A stretch of DNA of 7,295 nt. Origin: Deltaproteobacteria bacterium (lineage in GTDB: Bacteria > Desulfobacterota > Desulfobacteria > Desulfobacterales > JAFDDL01). The position numbers and the translations under genes are program-made. The notes beneath the pieces were generated by a model, which was given only the letters and a program-made list of their open reading frames with translations, did no database searches and was not told the DNA's origin. Positions 1 to 5,678 of the stretch are shown one piece after another; the first letter of the stretch is position 1; each line of letters begins with the position of its first letter. The stretch is from contig JAFDDL010000177.1 in the NCBI GenBank assembly GCA_019310865.1, positions 1-7,295 of the forward strand. The letters run 5' to 3'.

Positions 1-41
1 AAAAGTCCTGTTTTGGAAAAATGATTTTTCCCGCTATGATT

Positions 42-104
42 TCAAAAAAAACCTGACATTACCGTTTTTTCCACCGGGCTTCCAGTCAATCCAACAATCT
101 TCAT
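42..104 (-). CDS. Possible start of a leftward gene, interrupted by TGA after a T8 run
   Basis: An ATG at 104 is preceded by AGGGA (112-116) at a suitable distance. It opens a frame of 20 codons beginning MKIVGLTGSP and ending at a TGA (42-44) directly after eight consecutive T. The opening resembles the N-terminal beta-strand and phosphate loop of NADPH-dependent FMN reductase or flavodoxin-like proteins (MKIxGxxGSP); GxxGxPVE at the start of shikimate dehydrogenases is a weaker alternative. Beyond the TGA the same frame stays open to the window edge. The frame reached by removing one T from the run also stays open. The gene could therefore be frameshifted, carry a recoded TGA, or be a short leader peptide. 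It lies downstream of a predicted sigma-54 promoter on the same strand, which raises the chance that something here is expressed. Product identity is uncertain because so little is visible. Confidence 0.3.
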   Translation of the reverse strand: MKIVGLTGSPVEKTVMSGFF

Positions 105-226
105 TTTCTTTTCCCTAGAATTTCAACCAATTGAATGCATATCATCCCAAACGGCTTGGTGACGTTTTGATTAAAGATTTTAAACCGTTTTTGGGTTTTT
201 ATCAATTAGGAACTCATTATTATGAA

Positions 227-243
227 CTGCAAAATAGAGGCCA
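227..243 (-). promoter_or_regulatory. Predicted sigma-54 (-24/-12) promoter pointing left
   Basis: On the minus strand the sequence reads TGGCCTCTATTTTGCAG. It has TGGC at the -24 element and TTGCA at the -12 element, with GG and GC separated by exactly ten bases, as in the consensus TGGCAC-N5-TTGC. The expected transcription start is near 217, leaving about 113 nt before the ATG at 104. Sigma-54 promoters need an AAA+ activator bound upstream, and such an activator is encoded about 130 bp away in the opposite direction. I scanned most of the GG positions on the plus strand of this gap and found no GG-N10-GC match, so the element appears to serve the leftward gene and not the activator itself. 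Confidence 0.6.
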
Positions 244-294
244 GGTTATGTTTATGTGATAAAACAAGGTGTTATGTATCGGAGTGGCTGTTAT

Positions 295-330
295 CACTAA
301 ATATCGTAATAATTGTTGCTTTATTTAGTG
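295..330. promoter_or_regulatory. Perfect 9-bp inverted repeat, candidate activator site (UAS)
   Basis: CACTAAATA (295-303) and TATTTAGTG (322-330) are perfect reverse complements separated by 18 bp. Their centre lies about 95 bp upstream of the predicted start of the leftward sigma-54 promoter, inside the 80-150 bp range typical for enhancer-binding protein sites. The right arm would also sit in the spacer of the weak promoter proposed for the activator gene, so the same site could give autoregulation. A hairpin in RNA is an alternative reading, but the long AT-rich loop and AT-rich arms make a DNA-binding site more likely. Confidence 0.4.
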
Positions 331-344
331 GTTTATTTTACATT
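316..344 (+). promoter_or_regulatory. Weak candidate sigma-70 promoter for the activator gene
   Basis: TTGCTT (316-321) and TACATT (339-344) are spaced by 17 bp and would start transcription near 351, just ahead of the AAGGA ribosome binding site at 356-360. Each hexamer matches the consensus at about four of six positions. In an AT-rich region such a match can arise by chance, so this is only the best of several poor candidates. Confidence 0.2.
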
Positions 345-370
345 GTTACGTAATAAAGGAAAAACGATCG

Positions 371-1978
371 ATGCAGATGGCAAACATCCAACCGGATAAA
401 AATGATTTCTTCCGACAAGCAACTTTATTATTGTGCAGTAGCCTGGAAATTGAAAAGGCGCTGTTTTCATGTATGAAATATCTGAAACAGTATATCCCGA
501 TTGATCAGATGTCCCTGGTGGAATATGTGGAGGAATTCTGGGCCGTTCGAACCGTCGCTGAAGTAACGGCATCCGGGGGAAAACAAGTGAACCGATTGAC
601 CTACATATCAAAGGAAAAGAGGAAGTGGTTGATTAACGGCAACCTGGAGCGCGATGAAGAAATAAAAAAAACTGGAACAGAAATTATTAATCGCCCCGAA
701 TTAAATCCCATTGCAGAATGTTTGTTTGCCGATTTCGGATACGCTAAGGCTTCCATATTGGTTCTTTCTTTGACAATTGAAGATCAATTCCTCGGCCAGC
801 TGGTTCTGCACAAAAACGGAAAAGATCAATACAATATTAATCACGCGCGTTTGTTGAACCTTTTGATCGAACCGTTTTCTATGGCGATGTCCAACCACTT
901 GGAGCATAATAATGTACTTCAATTAAAAGAAAAATTTGAAGATGACAATCGGTATCTTCATGAAGAGCTGTATCGAAAATCCGGAGAGGATATTATTGGA
1001 GAGCACTTTGAGTTAAAAGGCGTAATGGAAATGGTTCGCCGGGTAGCCCCCTTGGAAAGCCCGGTTTTATTGTCGGGTGAAACCGGCGTTGGAAAGGATC
1101 TGATTGCCCAGGCCATTCATAAATCATCGAATCGAAAGGAAGGACCCTTTATCACGGTGAATAGTGGCGCCATTCCGGAAAGTCTTCTGGACAGCGAACT
1201 ATTCGGTTATGAAAAAGGTGCATTTACCGGCGCTATTTCAGATAAACGCGGCCGGATTGAAAGGGCTGACGGCGGAACCATTTTTCTTGATGAGATTGGA
1301 GAGCTAACGCCCCCGGCACAGGTTCGACTATTAAGAGTGATTCAAAACCGTGAAATTGACAGGGTGGGCGGATCTTCCACGATCAAAGTAAACGTCAGAA
1401 TCATTGCGGCAACCCACCGTGACCTGGAGGGAATGGTCCATGCAGGTCAGTTCAGAGAAGATCTATGGTATCGGCTCAATGTCTTTCCCATCATGATTCC
1501 ACCATTACGAGAAAGAAAAAGGGACATTCCCACATTGGTTCAACATTTCATCGATCGAAAATCAAGAGAAATGAACTTGTCGGATCCCGTTACGCTACAC
1601 CCCGGGGCCATTGATTCCTTAATGGCTTATAACTGGCCTGGAAACGTACGTGAGCTGGAAAACGTGGTGGAACGAGCCTTGATTTTGAATATCGGCGAAC
1701 CATTGAAATTTGAATTCCTTATTCAAAATCCGAAAGCTGATCATCCAGTGGTTTCCATCGAACCCACTGGAGAGTTTATCGCTCTGGAAAGCATGACCAC
1801 CAATTATATTAAACGGGCATTAAGACATACCCATGGAAAAATAAATGGCCCCGGAGGCGCTGCCGAATTACTTGACATTAAGCCCAACACCCTTCGAAGT
1901 AAAATAAAAAAACTGGGGATTCGGATAAATAAAAAAAGCTTGAAACGTAACCTATTGGCTAAAGGGTTGGATCGATAA
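371..1978 (+). CDS. Sigma-54-dependent transcriptional activator (GAF, AAA+, Fis-type HTH)
   Basis: A 535-residue enhancer-binding protein that would use ATP hydrolysis to open sigma-54 RNA polymerase promoters. Residues 1-180 form a GAF-like sensor domain without a phospho-acceptor receiver. Residues 183-205 form a charged helical linker of the FhlA/NorR kind. The AAA+ domain (about 208-445) is intact: Walker A GETGVGKD (236-243), the sigma-54-contacting GAFTGA loop (283-288), Walker B FLDEI with D307 and E308, the arginine region FREDLWYRLN (361-370) and WPGNVRELEN (422-431). A Fis-type helix-turn-helix spans about 495-517. The ATG at 371 has AAGGA ten bases upstream; the in-frame ATG at 377 fits less well. 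The GAF ligand cannot be read from sequence. The divergent sigma-54 promoter at 227-243 is its most likely target; control of the convergent catabolic cluster is possible but unsupported. Its last 20 bp overlap the end of the M28 gene. Confidence 0.95.
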   Translation: MQMANIQPDKNDFFRQATLLLCSSLEIEKALFSCMKYLKQYIPIDQMSLVEYVEEFWAVRTVAEVTASGGKQVNRLTYISKEKRKWLINGNLERDEEIKKTGTEIINRPELNPIAECLFADFGYAKASILVLSLTIEDQFLGQLVLHKNGKDQYNINHARLLNLLIEPFSMAMSNHLEHNNVLQLKEKFEDDNRYLHEELYRKSGEDIIGEHFELKGVMEMVRRVAPLESPVLLSGETGVGKDLIAQAIHKSSNRKEGPFITVNSGAIPESLLDSELFGYEKGAFTGAISDKRGRIERADGGTIFLDEIGELTPPAQVRLLRVIQNREIDRVGGSSTIKVNVRIIAATHRDLEGMVHAGQFREDLWYRLNVFPIMIPPLRERKRDIPTLVQHFIDRKSREMNLSDPVTLHPGAIDSLMAYNWPGNVRELENVVERALILNIGEPLKFEFLIQNPKADHPVVSIEPTGEFIALESMTTNYIKRALRHTHGKINGPGGAAELLDIKPNTLRSKIKKLGIRINKKSLKRNLLAKGLDR

Positions 1979-3179
1979 ATGTCAAAAGCACCGCTTTACA
2001 AATCCGGGCAATCTGCTCAAAGTCAAGAATGTCAATGGTGTCCCCCATCGTGTGCCCCACATACGGGGGACGCCAACCGGCGCTATCCGATAAGTTCAAA
2101 GCCGGAATATCTTCATACCAGAAAACAGCATGATCCGAGCCCATGGCGATGGAAAACTCTTGTTGGAGGCGCTCATAGGTGTAGGGGATGTGGAAGTATC
2201 CATAATGAAGATCCACGGATTCATGCTCACAATTTGCACTAAATACGTTTCCCAGTTTTTCACCCGGTCCATTGGTTGTATACAGGGCCCAATCACCAAT
2301 ATTTCGCGCCGTATCTATTTTATATGTCTGCATCGAATCATAGGTCAAACCCGGTGGCAGGATCTGTGTATTCTCTTCTTTTCGTGTTCTCCCGATTTCG
2401 TCCAGGCATATGGTGTATTTTATTTTTTTCCCCATTTTTTTTGCCTCCGTCATCCAGGCAGCACTCCCCATCAAGCCCGTTGTCCCGGGAATATAGACAA
2501 CGTCTTTATATATTTCGTCTATATCCCGCAGATGTTCTAATACGGCCGCTGGTAAGCGTTCCGCCATCCGGTTTGTCGCTTGCGCCATCGCTTCCGGCCG
2601 TTTGAGGCCGGCTCTGCCGTCTTGATATAACCGCATGGTAAGCGCATCGTGTTCCTTCATTATTTTAGCAACCTGATAGGTTGTATACCGTTGCTTATCG
2701 TCCTTCAATCCAAGCCGTCCGGCACTGGCTCGAATGCTCGATTCAAAGATGGGGTTTCCCTCTTCCTGGGCCACTGCCACAAAACGAACCGTGGGGACGG
2801 CTTCCTTGCCATTTTTGGTTTGTTCTTCACTCAGAACTCTTGAAATTTCAAGCAGGACAGCAACACCTGCGGCGTTGTCATTCGCGCCGGGTGTGTTAAA
2901 GACCGTATCATAATGCGAAATGATAACCGCTGCCGACTGGTCCGGATCGCCAACCCACCCTTCAACATTATACATAGTCTCATCGAGGCCTTCCAAGTTG
3001 AATCCCTGCATGCGGGCATCTACACCATAGCTTTTAAACTGCCCATATATATACTCGGCCGCCGCTTTGAGTTGTTCGGGCGTATCCAGCACATGCCTGA
3101 CGCCGATACCGGTCAGGTTCAACACATGCCGGTACATTTTTTCCGTATCAACTTTTTTTAACAGTTTATCAAGTGCCAT
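1959..3179 (-). CDS. M28-family zinc peptidase/amidohydrolase with a large internal insertion
   Basis: A 406-residue co-catalytic zinc hydrolase of the M28 (aminopeptidase Y/S) type. The whole metal set is visible in order: H89 in SHYDT, D101 in GANDNAAG, E139-E140 (general base and ligand), D260 in ICLDEIG and H350 in GSDHAVF, followed by HTMGDT (376-381), which matches the family's C-terminal HTxxDT. In typical members the Glu-Glu pair runs directly into a GLxGS segment. Here GLMGS is at 235-239, so about 92 extra residues sit between them. The start of that insertion (EEGNPIFESS and following) recalls the EEGxxF region of M20 carbamoylase/allantoate hydrolases, a related fold. No signal peptide is visible, so it is probably cytoplasmic and acts on imported peptides or N-acyl/carbamoyl amino compounds. 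It follows the BKACE gene by 18 bp, with GGAGG beside that gene's stop. Family assignment is firm; substrate unknown. Confidence 0.88.
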   Translation of the reverse strand: MALDKLLKKVDTEKMYRHVLNLTGIGVRHVLDTPEQLKAAAEYIYGQFKSYGVDARMQGFNLEGLDETMYNVEGWVGDPDQSAAVIISHYDTVFNTPGANDNAAGVAVLLEISRVLSEEQTKNGKEAVPTVRFVAVAQEEGNPIFESSIRASAGRLGLKDDKQRYTTYQVAKIMKEHDALTMRLYQDGRAGLKRPEAMAQATNRMAERLPAAVLEHLRDIDEIYKDVVYIPGTTGLMGSAAWMTEAKKMGKKIKYTICLDEIGRTRKEENTQILPPGLTYDSMQTYKIDTARNIGDWALYTTNGPGEKLGNVFSANCEHESVDLHYGYFHIPYTYERLQQEFSIAMGSDHAVFWYEDIPALNLSDSAGWRPPYVGHTMGDTIDILDFEQIARICKAVLLTFIDPTL

Positions 3180-3191
3180 ATTTTCGGAATG

Positions 3192-3196
3192 CCTCC
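3192..3196 (-). promoter_or_regulatory. Ribosome binding site of the M28 gene
   Basis: GGAGG on the minus strand lies directly after the TAG stop of the BKACE gene (3198-3200), 12 bases before the M28 ATG. The spacing is a little long. Its position at the upstream stop codon suggests translational coupling within one transcript. Confidence 0.55.
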
Positions 3197-3197
3197 A

Positions 3198-4055
3198 CTA
3201 TTTCAGACCCAGAATCTCCCTGGATTCGGCAGGGGTTGCCACCGGCCGGTCCGCGATCTGCGCCAACTGTTTAACCCACGTGACCTGTTCCCAGTTTCCC
3301 TTGGCAAGCTCTTTGTCGGGCATTCGGATATTATCCTCCAGCCCGACACGGATATGACCACCGGTAATGGTCGCCAGCATGGCGATTTTCGTTTGCCAGG
3401 GGCCAACCCCGCATACGCTGTAGTTGGATCCTTCCGGGAGCATATTCACCAGACTCATATGCAGAAGCGGGTTATACGTCATGCCGCCAAGCACCCCATA
3501 GATGAGTTGAAAGTTCATGGGCAGGTCAAAATAGTCTTTCTGCTTGGCAACGATCATGGTGTTGTAGAGTCCGCCCGGATCAAAAATTTCAAATTCCGGT
3601 TTCACACCATTGTTTTTCATCTCCTCTGCAAAATAAGCCATGGTCTGGCAGGTGTCTTCATAGATGCTCTCGCCGTAGATTTCACCGGTTTTATGGTTGA
3701 CCGCGCCAACGTTCATCGAATTGGTATTGAAACTCGCCATGTCCGGTTTCATATCGATAACGGGGGCAATCCGGTCTTCCGCCGTATCAAAGGGACTTCC
3801 GGTGCTCATGTTGATAATCAGTTCCGGACAGCGCTCCTTAATGGCACCGATGGTGTCTCGCAATCTCTGCACATCCATGGTGCCATTTCCCGTCTTGGAC
3901 TCCTTGGCGTGGATATGAACAATCGAAGCCCCTTCGTTCATGGCAAGATATGCTTCCTCGGCAAACTCCGCCGGCTCGTAGGGTACGGCGGGGTTGGCCT
4001 CTTTTTTGGTTTGTCCCCCGGATAAGGCGACGGTAATGATTAATTTCTCAGTCAT
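3198..4055 (-). CDS. BKACE-family (DUF849) beta-keto acid cleavage enzyme
   Basis: A 285-residue TIM-barrel enzyme of the family typified by Kce, 3-keto-5-aminohexanoate cleavage enzyme. These zinc enzymes condense a beta-keto acid with acetyl-CoA to give acetoacetate and a shorter acyl-CoA. Family marks are TVALSGG (8-14), the zinc pair H47 and H49 in HIHAKE, NMSTG (82-86), FDPGG (158-162), VCGVGPWQ (214-221) and GGHIRVGLEDN (232-242), which carries R236, the third zinc ligand E240 and D241. The usual HxHxRD is HxHxKE here, a double conservative change. The frame extends eight codons further upstream, but the ATG at 4055 has AGGAG seven bases ahead and starts MTEKLIITVA, the normal family N-terminus. 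It is complete and cytoplasmic. Family members act on different keto acids, so the substrate cannot be named; the neighbours suggest an amino-substituted or amino-acid-derived one. Confidence 0.93.
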   Translation of the reverse strand: MTEKLIITVALSGGQTKKEANPAVPYEPAEFAEEAYLAMNEGASIVHIHAKESKTGNGTMDVQRLRDTIGAIKERCPELIINMSTGSPFDTAEDRIAPVIDMKPDMASFNTNSMNVGAVNHKTGEIYGESIYEDTCQTMAYFAEEMKNNGVKPEFEIFDPGGLYNTMIVAKQKDYFDLPMNFQLIYGVLGGMTYNPLLHMSLVNMLPEGSNYSVCGVGPWQTKIAMLATITGGHIRVGLEDNIRMPDKELAKGNWEQVTWVKQLAQIADRPVATPAESREILGLK

Positions 4056-4200
4056 GGTGAGTCTCCTTTTGAAAAGCAACTGGGTGATTTAGCTCTTTCC
4101 GAATCAGGCCCCGGTCAAAGATACCGAGCGTCTGGGCTGGAAAAGATGTCATTTTTAAAATCAAGTCATAATTCATTTCAATAATCTGTTCCAAACAAGA
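4048..4200 (-). pseudogene. 3' remnant of an N-acyl-D-amino-acid deacylase-type amidohydrolase
   Basis: The 150-bp gap between the transporter and the BKACE gene is not random. Read on the minus strand from 4200, one frame contains KMTSFPAQTLGIFDRGLIRK. This closely matches the C-terminal signature of D-aminoacylases and related amidohydrolases, roughly KMTSLPAxxLGLxDRGLIxxG, which precedes the closing ADLVVFDP strand. After RKE the match decays: NHPVAF stands where a small-residue-Asp-hydrophobic-VVF stretch is expected. The frame then runs 8 bp past the BKACE ATG and stops at 4048-4050. The whole catalytic barrel is missing, and the fragment begins within a few bases of the transporter stop. 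No ribosome binding site precedes its internal ATG. The simplest reading is a deletion that removed most of an operon gene and left its tail as a spacer. Homology is recognised from memory of the motif, not from a search. Confidence 0.68.
4063..4067 (-). promoter_or_regulatory. Ribosome binding site fixing the BKACE start
   Basis: AGGAG on the minus strand lies seven bases before the ATG at 4055. It decides in favour of this start over the upstream in-frame ATG at 4079, which would place the ribosome binding site inside the coding sequence. Confidence 0.8.
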
Positions 4201-4205
4201 ATTTT

Positions 4206-5630
4206 TTATTGTTCCGTCCGATGCATTCGCTCTGAACGCATTTCGATCCGTCGGCGGATAATGTCCTGTCGGCGTTCATCGATGGGGAAACGCCACAGGA
4301 TGATGGAAGATATGATATAAAAGATACTCGGAAGAATGCCCACTGCAATCCATATACCCATCATTGTTTCCGGGGCATGTACACGGGAAGCGGCATCGTA
4401 GCCAAACAGATCCACGATGAAAAACCCCAACCCGCCGCCAAGGCCGACGTTGGCTTTCACGATCATCGTAAACACGGCATAATACTGGCCGGTTCGGTTG
4501 CTGCCGGACTTGAGGATGTCATAGTCGATCACATCCGCCATCATCGCAGGTGGAACAATAAAGACCGCGGCCGCCAGGAAAAGCATGCAGATCCAGATGA
4601 CCATAAACACCGGAAATACCGAAGGGCCCGGTCGCAGGAACATCAATGCAATTGACACAAAAACCGATAAAATGGTCCCCACCGCCAAGGCCCGGTGCCT
4701 GCTGATTTTATTCATGATTCGAAACCATACCGGTATGGCGAGAAGTTGGGTTATGGACATGGAAAGAAATATAATCGGAAACTTGTCGCCAATACCCAGG
4801 TAAGTATCGAAATAAAGAAATCCAAGGATTTGCTGCATACCGGATGCAAGCCCCACAAACAGAAAAGCTGCCGTAAAAATCAGAAATGGTTTACTCTTTT
4901 TAAAATCTCTAATCAGGTTGATAACAGAGCCTGTTTTTTTTACTGCCACCGCTTTTCCCTGGGGTGCAAAAACAACTGAAAAACAGACTGAAATGGGTAG
5001 CAGCACAATGAGTATCAGGGCCACAAGCTTCATTACCGCCGGTGTCATTTCATGGGTTTCGAATATGGGCAGCAAAGGCGCTACTGCGAACAACAACCCC
5101 CCTGCGGTTCCGAACGCTGCTCTAACAGAAACGACTTTTGACCGGATTCGATAATCCCGGGTGATTTCAGCCTGCCAGGACTGGTAGGGGATCTCGGACA
5201 CCGTCAGAAACTGATAGAGCAGGATAAACCAAATCATGAAATACATGGGTTGAACGGTATCAGGCGGTAAAAACAGGTGATACACCGCAATAAGTGTCAG
5301 TCCATATCCTGCTATGATCCAAGGCTTGCGGTTACCCAGGGGTGTTCGGGTTCTATCCGACAAGAATCCAATGACCGGGTCACTTACGGCATCAAAAATA
5401 CGCGACACCATCAACACCGAACCGATAAATGCCAAATCAAGTGCGTAGTATTTTGCATAAATCGTGGGCAGTATGCTGCCGACGGGGCCATAGAGCAACG
5501 ACATCGCAAAGCTTGGCATTGCAAACGCAATGAGGCGTGGGGTGGTTAGTTTTGTTCCAGGTTCCAAATCCGGCCGGGCAACCGAGCGGTAGCCGGATTC
5601 GGATCCATTTACGGATGTTTTTATAATCAT
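4206..5630 (-). CDS. GPH-family (MelB-like) cation symporter, MFS superfamily
   Basis: A 474-residue inner-membrane transporter with the hydrophobic pattern of about 12 transmembrane helices and cytoplasmic ends rich in charged residues. The region from residue 77, SRIFDAVSDPVIGFLSDRTR, followed by TPLGNRKPWI (96-105), is the hallmark of the glycoside-pentoside-hexuronide:cation symporters. D80 and D84 match the two helix-II aspartates that form the sodium/proton site of MelB. The family is best known for sugars, but members also sit in clusters for other organic solutes. The surrounding peptidase and deacylase genes suggest that this one imports a peptide-like or N-acyl amino compound. The ATG at 5630 has only a poor ribosome binding site (AAGAG touching the start). 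No alternative start is available upstream before an in-frame stop, and helix I begins near residue 30. It follows the serine hydrolase gene by 48 bp in the same direction. Confidence 0.92.
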   Translation of the reverse strand: MIIKTSVNGSESGYRSVARPDLEPGTKLTTPRLIAFAMPSFAMSLLYGPVGSILPTIYAKYYALDLAFIGSVLMVSRIFDAVSDPVIGFLSDRTRTPLGNRKPWIIAGYGLTLIAVYHLFLPPDTVQPMYFMIWFILLYQFLTVSEIPYQSWQAEITRDYRIRSKVVSVRAAFGTAGGLLFAVAPLLPIFETHEMTPAVMKLVALILIVLLPISVCFSVVFAPQGKAVAVKKTGSVINLIRDFKKSKPFLIFTAAFLFVGLASGMQQILGFLYFDTYLGIGDKFPIIFLSMSITQLLAIPVWFRIMNKISRHRALAVGTILSVFVSIALMFLRPGPSVFPVFMVIWICMLFLAAAVFIVPPAMMADVIDYDILKSGSNRTGQYYAVFTMIVKANVGLGGGLGFFIVDLFGYDAASRVHAPETMMGIWIAVGILPSIFYIISSIILWRFPIDERRQDIIRRRIEMRSERMHRTEQ

Positions 5631-5646
5631 CTCTTGGCTCGTTATC

Positions 5647-5674
5647 GCCTCAACTTAAGCTGATCGATCGAGGC
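5647..5674. repeat. Short inverted repeat between the hydrolase and transporter genes
   Basis: GCCTC (5647-5651) and GAGGC (5670-5674) flank an 18-bp interior that itself holds the palindromes CTTAAG and GATCGATC. It fills most of the 48-bp intergenic gap. There is no T-run after it, so it is not a convincing terminator. An mRNA-processing or stability hairpin, or chance, are alternatives. Confidence 0.25.
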
Positions 5675-5678
5675 CTGT

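Larger units (their letters stand above)
105..370. promoter_or_regulatory. AT-rich divergent intergenic regulatory region
   Basis: This 266-bp gap separates the leftward frame starting at 104 from the rightward activator gene at 371. It is clearly more AT-rich than the coding sequence on its right. It holds a minus-strand sigma-54 promoter (227-243), a perfect inverted repeat (295-330), a weak possible sigma-70 promoter for the activator, an 8-bp direct repeat CGTAATAA (305-312 and 349-356) and three GTTAT motifs (245, 271 and 290). I see no further gene in it. The arrangement is the usual one for an enhancer-binding protein gene sitting back to back with the operon it controls. Confidence 0.6.

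Noticed and set aside
15..31. GGAAAAA-TGA-TTTTTCC hairpin as an intrinsic terminator
   Set aside because: The stem is AT-rich with a 3-nt loop and no following T-run; its only possible interest is its position after the TGA, noted separately.
182..200. AAACC...GGTTT hairpin followed by T residues, terminator-like on the plus strand
   Set aside because: The stem is only 5 bp, and no plus-strand gene precedes it that would need a terminator.
2130..2540. Plus-strand open frame (136 codons) within the M28 gene
   Set aside because: It is antisense to conserved M28 sequence, including the D260 zinc-ligand region, and its Phe/Cys-rich translation looks like no protein family.
3189..4025. Long plus-strand open frame (278 codons) antisense to the BKACE gene
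   Set aside because: It mirrors the BKACE coding frame almost end to end, is rich in His/Arg/Gly as expected of a shadow frame, shows no recognisable domain, and the minus-strand protein matches its family along its whole length.
4048..4176. Small 42-residue protein starting at the internal ATG of the transporter-BKACE spacer
   Set aside because: There is no ribosome binding site before this ATG, and the amidohydrolase-like frame is already open upstream of it, so a gene remnant explains it better than a functional small protein.
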